Below, piece after piece: positions 59,150-64,000 of a DNA stretch of 64,000 nt. The notes under the pieces are model-generated. The model searched no databases. It saw only the letters and a program-made list of their open reading frames with translations, and was not told the DNA's origin. The DNA comes from Enoplolaimus lenunculus (Eukaryota; Nematoda; Enoplea; Enoplida; Thoracostomopsidae), in NCBI GenBank assembly GCA_030248215.1, contig JASANG010000424.1, forward strand, positions 124,001-188,000. Reading direction: 5' to 3'. Within the stretch, counting starts at the first letter, position 1; each line of letters starts with the position of its first letter. A program made the translations under genes and the position numbers.

Positions 59150-62100
59150 ATGAGTCGTAAAACACAGCGGAAACCATTGCTCACAGAGGAGAACAAAAGC
59201 TCGGATGAGGAGGAGCTCGAGACCTCTGGAAATGATGTTTGTTTTCAATCGCCTTCAGGAGGAAAATTTAGGAGACTTCAGCCTTTGAGTCCGGATAATG
59301 AATTTGGTACTAGTAAACGAACTGGAAGAAGTTCTAAGGGAGCGGTAAGTACGTGTTTTACAGCTTAACGTTTGTTCTGCTTTTATCTATGTCATTTAAT
59401 TCTTTGAGACAACTTTATGCATCTTATTATTGATGTATTATTTAACACGCGGATATGGTGTATGGATTCTGATGCTATGCTCGTGGATATGTTTTCGGAA
59501 GCAATATATAGGTGGGCGTTAGACTCATGCGTCAAATGGGCTTAATGCGCAGCTTATAACTTGGAGTATCTTAGTAATTGTGATTGCTGCATTCAGTATA
59601 TACATCAATTTATTAATTCGATAAGTGATATTTATTAGTGTTTTTGGTCTTTAAGGATCACCAGTCGAGAAATTTTAACGTATCAGCTCAGGAAATTCAA
59701 GTCGATCCCACCAAATTATCCCCAGAAGCACAACAGTGCACACAATCAACCATTGAAGATGCGGTTTGTGCTGTGATTGCTAATACACAACACGTTTTAT
59801 TGCAGCACGAATCTGATATGCATGACCATGTTGGGTCGTTTTCATCAGAAAAACCAGCTTTTACTGCAGGGTCAGAAACATACATCGCGAATGGAACTTC
59901 TCATTCGGTAAAGACCGAAGTGATTGCAGCATCAGTAGTAGATAATGTGGCGGGTTTAGCCAACAGTATATCGAGAACTGATAACCAGGTTGACAGAAGT
60001 GCGGGTAGTTTGCGGCAAGCTATTCGTGCTAGCCGTATAGAGATGCGGGAATCGGATATACCAAACCAAGGAGCGGATACTAGAAATTTGCATGAGACAA
60101 ATGGTGAATCGTATTCAGCTTTTCCGGATACATCTGTCACTAACAGTGAGACTGATGTAGTCGACTCAAAAGGTACTGATACAAGCTTAAAAAGTAAGAA
60201 GGCACGCAACACGGGCAGGAACAGGCTGCGGTCAAGCGCGACCAAAACGACAATGGTGTCCGGAGTTGGAAAAACTGACGTCACTGGTGTTGGCGGTAGC
60301 AAGTTGTCTGACGGTGTAATAGTGGACGTGGGAAAAGACCCTCCTGTTATACCTGAGGGGTCTGAGTTAGAACCAATAAAGCCGAGAAATTTTAAGGATG
60401 CTGTACGTAGTTTCGTGGACGAGCACTCGCGAAATGGCGGAGTGTCACACTCAGGATCAACGTCTTCCTCTGATACTGAGGTCATCACTGAGACGTGGAG
60501 TTTTGAGGATAAATTGCAGTTGTTGAGAACGATGGAAAAGTAAGTTGTGTAATACGTCAAGATTATAAATTTGAAAGTTTACTATGTTGACTAACGACCT
60601 GAACAATCCCGCATTAGCGATATCGGATCAATTTTCATGCTTGGTTAAGGTGTAATGGTTATGGGCAGGACAACACTGTCTTACAAGATGGGCCTCACAA
60701 TTAGATGTCCGAAAAATCATTCGTTTTTAGCAAAGTCTGAGCATAAAGAGTATTTCACAGTAATTATTTGTGGAACAGTGACTGTAGGGTAATAGTAATG
60801 GACCTATGTATGTAGTCTCTTAAGTGGCACAGATGGGTCGAAGTCTTGAAATCGTAGCGAAACATTTAAAAGTTTAAAATATGTAACTGTGGATCAAGAC
60901 TGGCAACCGTCGAATGGCAAAACAAGGTACATTGTGCAACTTGTTGGAAAAATGAATTGTAAAAGAAAATAAAACTTTGCTGTAATTTTAGAATGATTCC
61001 TCTTATACTTAATGAATTATTGTTCTATTGTTAATTTCAGCAAATACTATCCGAAACATCATGCACTTGCGTTGAAAAAATGTGTGGATACAAAAACTAC
61101 AAAACAGGTTAGGATGTTTTAAGAGGGGTTTGGTGTTCGACATAATAAGTGGGTAATCGCATGCTACCATTTTTTGATGAAGGGAACGATGAAACAAAAA
61201 AACCAGATCCATTTTGTTAGACTTTCAGCCGAATGCTTGTTGTTTACTGGAAGAATTTAGTTAGTTTTATTTGTTACATTTTGTTTCTTAATTTATGGTG
61301 TTATCAAATAATCGAAATGGATTCGACATCGGGCTGTGTTTTAAGCGCATGAGCCTTTGAAATTTGGTTTTTAAAGTTTTGTTGTGTTATACAAATTAAT
61401 TTGATGTACGAGAATAAATTCGTGTTTTGATGTTGCCAAAAATAATTTGCCGCCGATTGATTTCGTTTAGTGAATATTTAAATGTTTCTCAATGAAGAAA
61501 ATCGGCGATGACATAGATTAAACGCAGTTTTTTTGTTGTAGGTTTCTGATTATTTTGACAAACTGGTGTCTACAATTCCGTTGATTTCGAAAGGTAAATT
61601 TAAAGATGGGATGTATAAACCACTGTAATGATGCAATATGGAGTTTTGTTATACTTTTCAGCAATAAATATGCAGCTATATAGAATACGTACCAGCGCTG
61701 AGCCGGAGCTGGACATCCGATTGAACCCTGCTACATACCCCACCCATGTTCGCAATTAGACTGTTTATTTTCTATACGTTGTCCAATTTTTGGTTATTTA
61801 TAGTTAACAAATACAGCAATACAAGGTGTGTTGTTGCGAACGCATACCTACCACTAGTAGCAGTAAGTGATACTGAAAATATAGATTCAGGGCTAAATTA
61901 CTACATGAAGCAAAGCTGAATTTAATACTGTCGAAAAGTATGAATATTTTCAGTAAACAAAATATTTCCTGGTGACGAGCGAACATTCGTAACTGAAGAA
62001 CAAGATAACAACAATCTGATGAAAGCAATTAATGTAAATATTTATATATAGTTTGATTTTTGTAAAACTGAGAGATGTATGCATTGAGCTTACTATGTGT

Positions 62101-63564
62101 CACCATCTAGCTTAAAATAAGAATTTGAAGATTAGGGTAGATAAACTTACAAAACGATGATCGAAACTATCGTAACACAAAGTAGATTATGTAGGCGCTT
62201 GCAGTAAACGTACAAAATGGGTTTGTCTAAGTTTCTTCTATTGCATTTGGTTGATAATGAAACTTAAGTCATGAAATTACCTGTTCTTTTAATTCTGAAA
62301 ATGTTATGGAATTTGGTATACAGACTTGGGTCAATGAACATAAAATTTCTCGTTTCATTCATCTTGGAACAGATAGGTAGATAAGTATTATTATCAATAA
62401 TCCGCCTAATAGGCGTTCGCGAAGAAAAGTGTAGGGGAAGCTAATAATGGGTTACAGCTACTGTTTACAGACATTTTCGTCGATAGCGTCAAAAACGTTA
62501 GCTGGGCGACCGGATTATTCTTACGTTCTTGCTGATGCGTACGCAGTAATTGGCCGGTCACTTGGGCATGCGGAAAGATCTCAAGCACAAGTGATTGGTC
62601 CAACTGCACAACGGCCTTCAGAAGTTGAACAAACAGCACAAGGTGATCGTATTGCTATTGGTGGACGTCATTATGCCATCAGCTATGGACGGTTGTATAC
62701 GTATATAGCTGGATTGCTGCGTGGAATGCCTAACAATGTTGTTGTCCTTAATTCGTTGGGTAAGTGCGTTTTATCTTGAGAAAAGGTGTGCACTAATTGC
62801 TTGGGGAAAGATGGAAATTTGGGCAGGAGTAGGATAGTTCGAGGACAGGTTGAATAAATATTGGTGAGATGGAATATTTTCTGGAAAGGTGGGGTGCAAC
62901 ACTTAGCTGGGTATTTCAGGGAATACTTTGACGGATGTGTCATGTATTATGCACTTCTTTCTTTTGGCTTTTAAGATTTTTTTATTTTAGAGATGTTTAT
63001 TTTATTGGATTTGTTGGAAGAACTTGCTGAAGAAGTACGGTCACTTCCTGATGACAGTGATCGCACGAAGTATATCACGCAGTTGCTGGAAGCTAACGCA
63101 ACCGGTTCATTGAAACCAGGTAAGTACAGCATTGCGCTTTACACATGTTCGAAAACGATTACTTCTTCACTCAGTTGAGTATTCGGCTCATGACACATAT
63201 CAACCTGTTATCCCCGGAAAGCATGGAATTTTTCAAAATCATTTAAGACTGTTTGCAAAAGTAATTAATTTAACAGATTTTGCATTTGCCGGTAATGATT
63301 TTGTTCTGCATACAGTTGAGAATATTGAATAAAAGCAATGTAGTTTATTTTCTTCGGAAGACAATGATTATGGACTGTTTTATTGTTTTATTTGTGCTTG
63401 TAGTGATCTTTAAGTTGATTGCAGCACCTCGCCAAGTCACTACGCTCAGTTCAACTACAGAACAAGGCAAGCTATTTTTGGCGGAAGTCGATCTGACAAG
63501 TCTGAATCCGTTGAATATTCCTGTGAAATTATTGAAATTAACTGAAAGAACAAAATCGAAATGA
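59150..63564 (+). CDS. Unrecognised gene with SANT/Myb-like segment
   Basis: Exons 59150-59344, 59656-60539, 61041-61107, 61542-61593, probably 61662-61747, about 62471-62759, 62991-63119 and 63404-63564; about 620 residues. Phases close, and the small exon at 61662 is needed to reconcile phase between 61593 and the following exon. The N-terminus is acidic and Ser-rich (SSDEEELETSGND, RRLQPLSPDNEFG). Exon 2 is long, low in hydrophobic runs, with a basic patch (KSKKARNTGRNRLRSS) that could be a nuclear signal. The end of exon 2 through exon 4 reads TWSFEDKLQLLRTME, KYYPKHHALALKKCVDTKTT, KQVSDYFDKLVS: W plus three helices with a TxxQVxDYF third helix, as in SANT/Myb domains. The C-terminus is helical (ILLDLLEELAEEVRSL) and ends KLTERTKSK. 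A nuclear chromatin role is inferred only. First and last splice choices are firm; exon 5 is tentative. Confidence 0.7.
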
Positions 63565-63619
63565 TTAGTAGCTTTAATTTTATCCTTTTCTACCGCGAAC
63601 ACTTTCAATTATTTTTAAG

Positions 63620-63690
63620 CTGAGATTTGAACTAGGGATTATAGGATAGAAGCTGTGTATCATAACCGCTTGGCCATACTGGCTCGCGTG
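63620..63690 (-). other. tRNA-like relic or SINE head
   Basis: The minus strand reads GCCAGTATGGCCAAGCGGTT (A-box-like TGGCCAAGCGG) and CTAGTTCAAATCTCAG (B-box-like GTTCAAATC) at suitable spacing. The acceptor stem does not pair. Beside it, GCGTGAGTTCTTTGC is duplicated in tandem (63684-63722). Confidence 0.4.
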
Positions 63691-64000
63691 AGTTCTTTGC
63701 CTGGCCCGCGTGAGTTCTTTGCATCCTTCCTAGATTTTCCATTGAGCTCATGAGTAATTATTGTAAATAGGCGACTATTTCATATACTGGGTTTATACAG
63801 TTATATATATCGTTGTTTTATATAAGGAAAACGCAAAATGTCCATTTGTTTTAAAATGTTCAAAATGTAGTGTCTTCTAGCAACTAGCAACTCTAATGAA
63901 ATCCGTTCACTGATTGATTAAAGTAAAATTTTTGATTGTGTTGTTGCTTAACGATCATAATAGAAAGCGTTGAGCGGTTTAGGGGTGTTGAAGTTATATA

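Overview
The window looks like nuclear DNA of an animal, probably an invertebrate. Protein-coding stretches are split by introns that obey GT-AG rules (donors mostly GTAAGT-like, acceptors TTTCAG or TTTTAG) and the codon phases close across each proposed junction. The gene set (a leucine-rich-repeat membrane protein, a claudin/PMP22-like four-helix protein, a secreted peptide precursor) is metazoan in character. I cannot name the species. TTAGGC, the nematode telomere hexamer, is abundant, but it sits inside transposons here and does not settle the phylum.

Layout: (1) 0-7.4 kb, minus strand: a five-exon leucine-rich-repeat type I membrane protein, with a 103-bp satellite in one intron. (2) 8-15 kb: transposon relics, including a dead DD41D mariner-type element with intact ends. 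(3) 15.5-20.3 kb, minus strand: a four-exon SPFH/Band-7 protein of about 654 residues; one of its introns appears to be GC-AG. (4) 20.6-37.1 kb: no gene found; a dense field of short non-autonomous DNA transposons (MITEs). (5) 37.2-41.8 kb, plus strand: a five-exon secreted precursor of 171 residues. It has a signal peptide, three KR-FL(L/I)PHR(I/M) repeats on separate phase-1 exons, and a terminal RFG expected to give an RF-amide. I think this is the most interesting object in the window. (6) 47.1-54.3 kb, minus strand: a claudin-like gene whose short exons are separated by MITE-filled introns. (7) 56.4-58.1 kb: a foldback-like element. (8) 59.1-63.6 kb, plus strand: an unrecognised gene of about eight exons with a SANT/Myb-like segment.

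The repeats are the other main theme. Family B (ends CACTGTAAAT, TA duplication, about 250 bp) is present in at least 30 copies. Family A (ends GGCC(C/A)ATGTA, 8-bp duplications like hAT, interior rich in TTAGGC) has about 25 copies. Families C, G and H also insert at TA; families I and J insert at TTAA; F and K are palindromic. Several B copies abut or supply splice donors, which raises the question whether B behaves as an intron-forming element. A and B copies stop abruptly at about 56 kb.

The genes share no evident pathway. Three of the five (leucine-rich-repeat, claudin-like, SPFH) are membrane proteins, and the peptide precursor is secreted. Exon coordinates come from reading splice sites and phase by eye; no transcript or database evidence was available.
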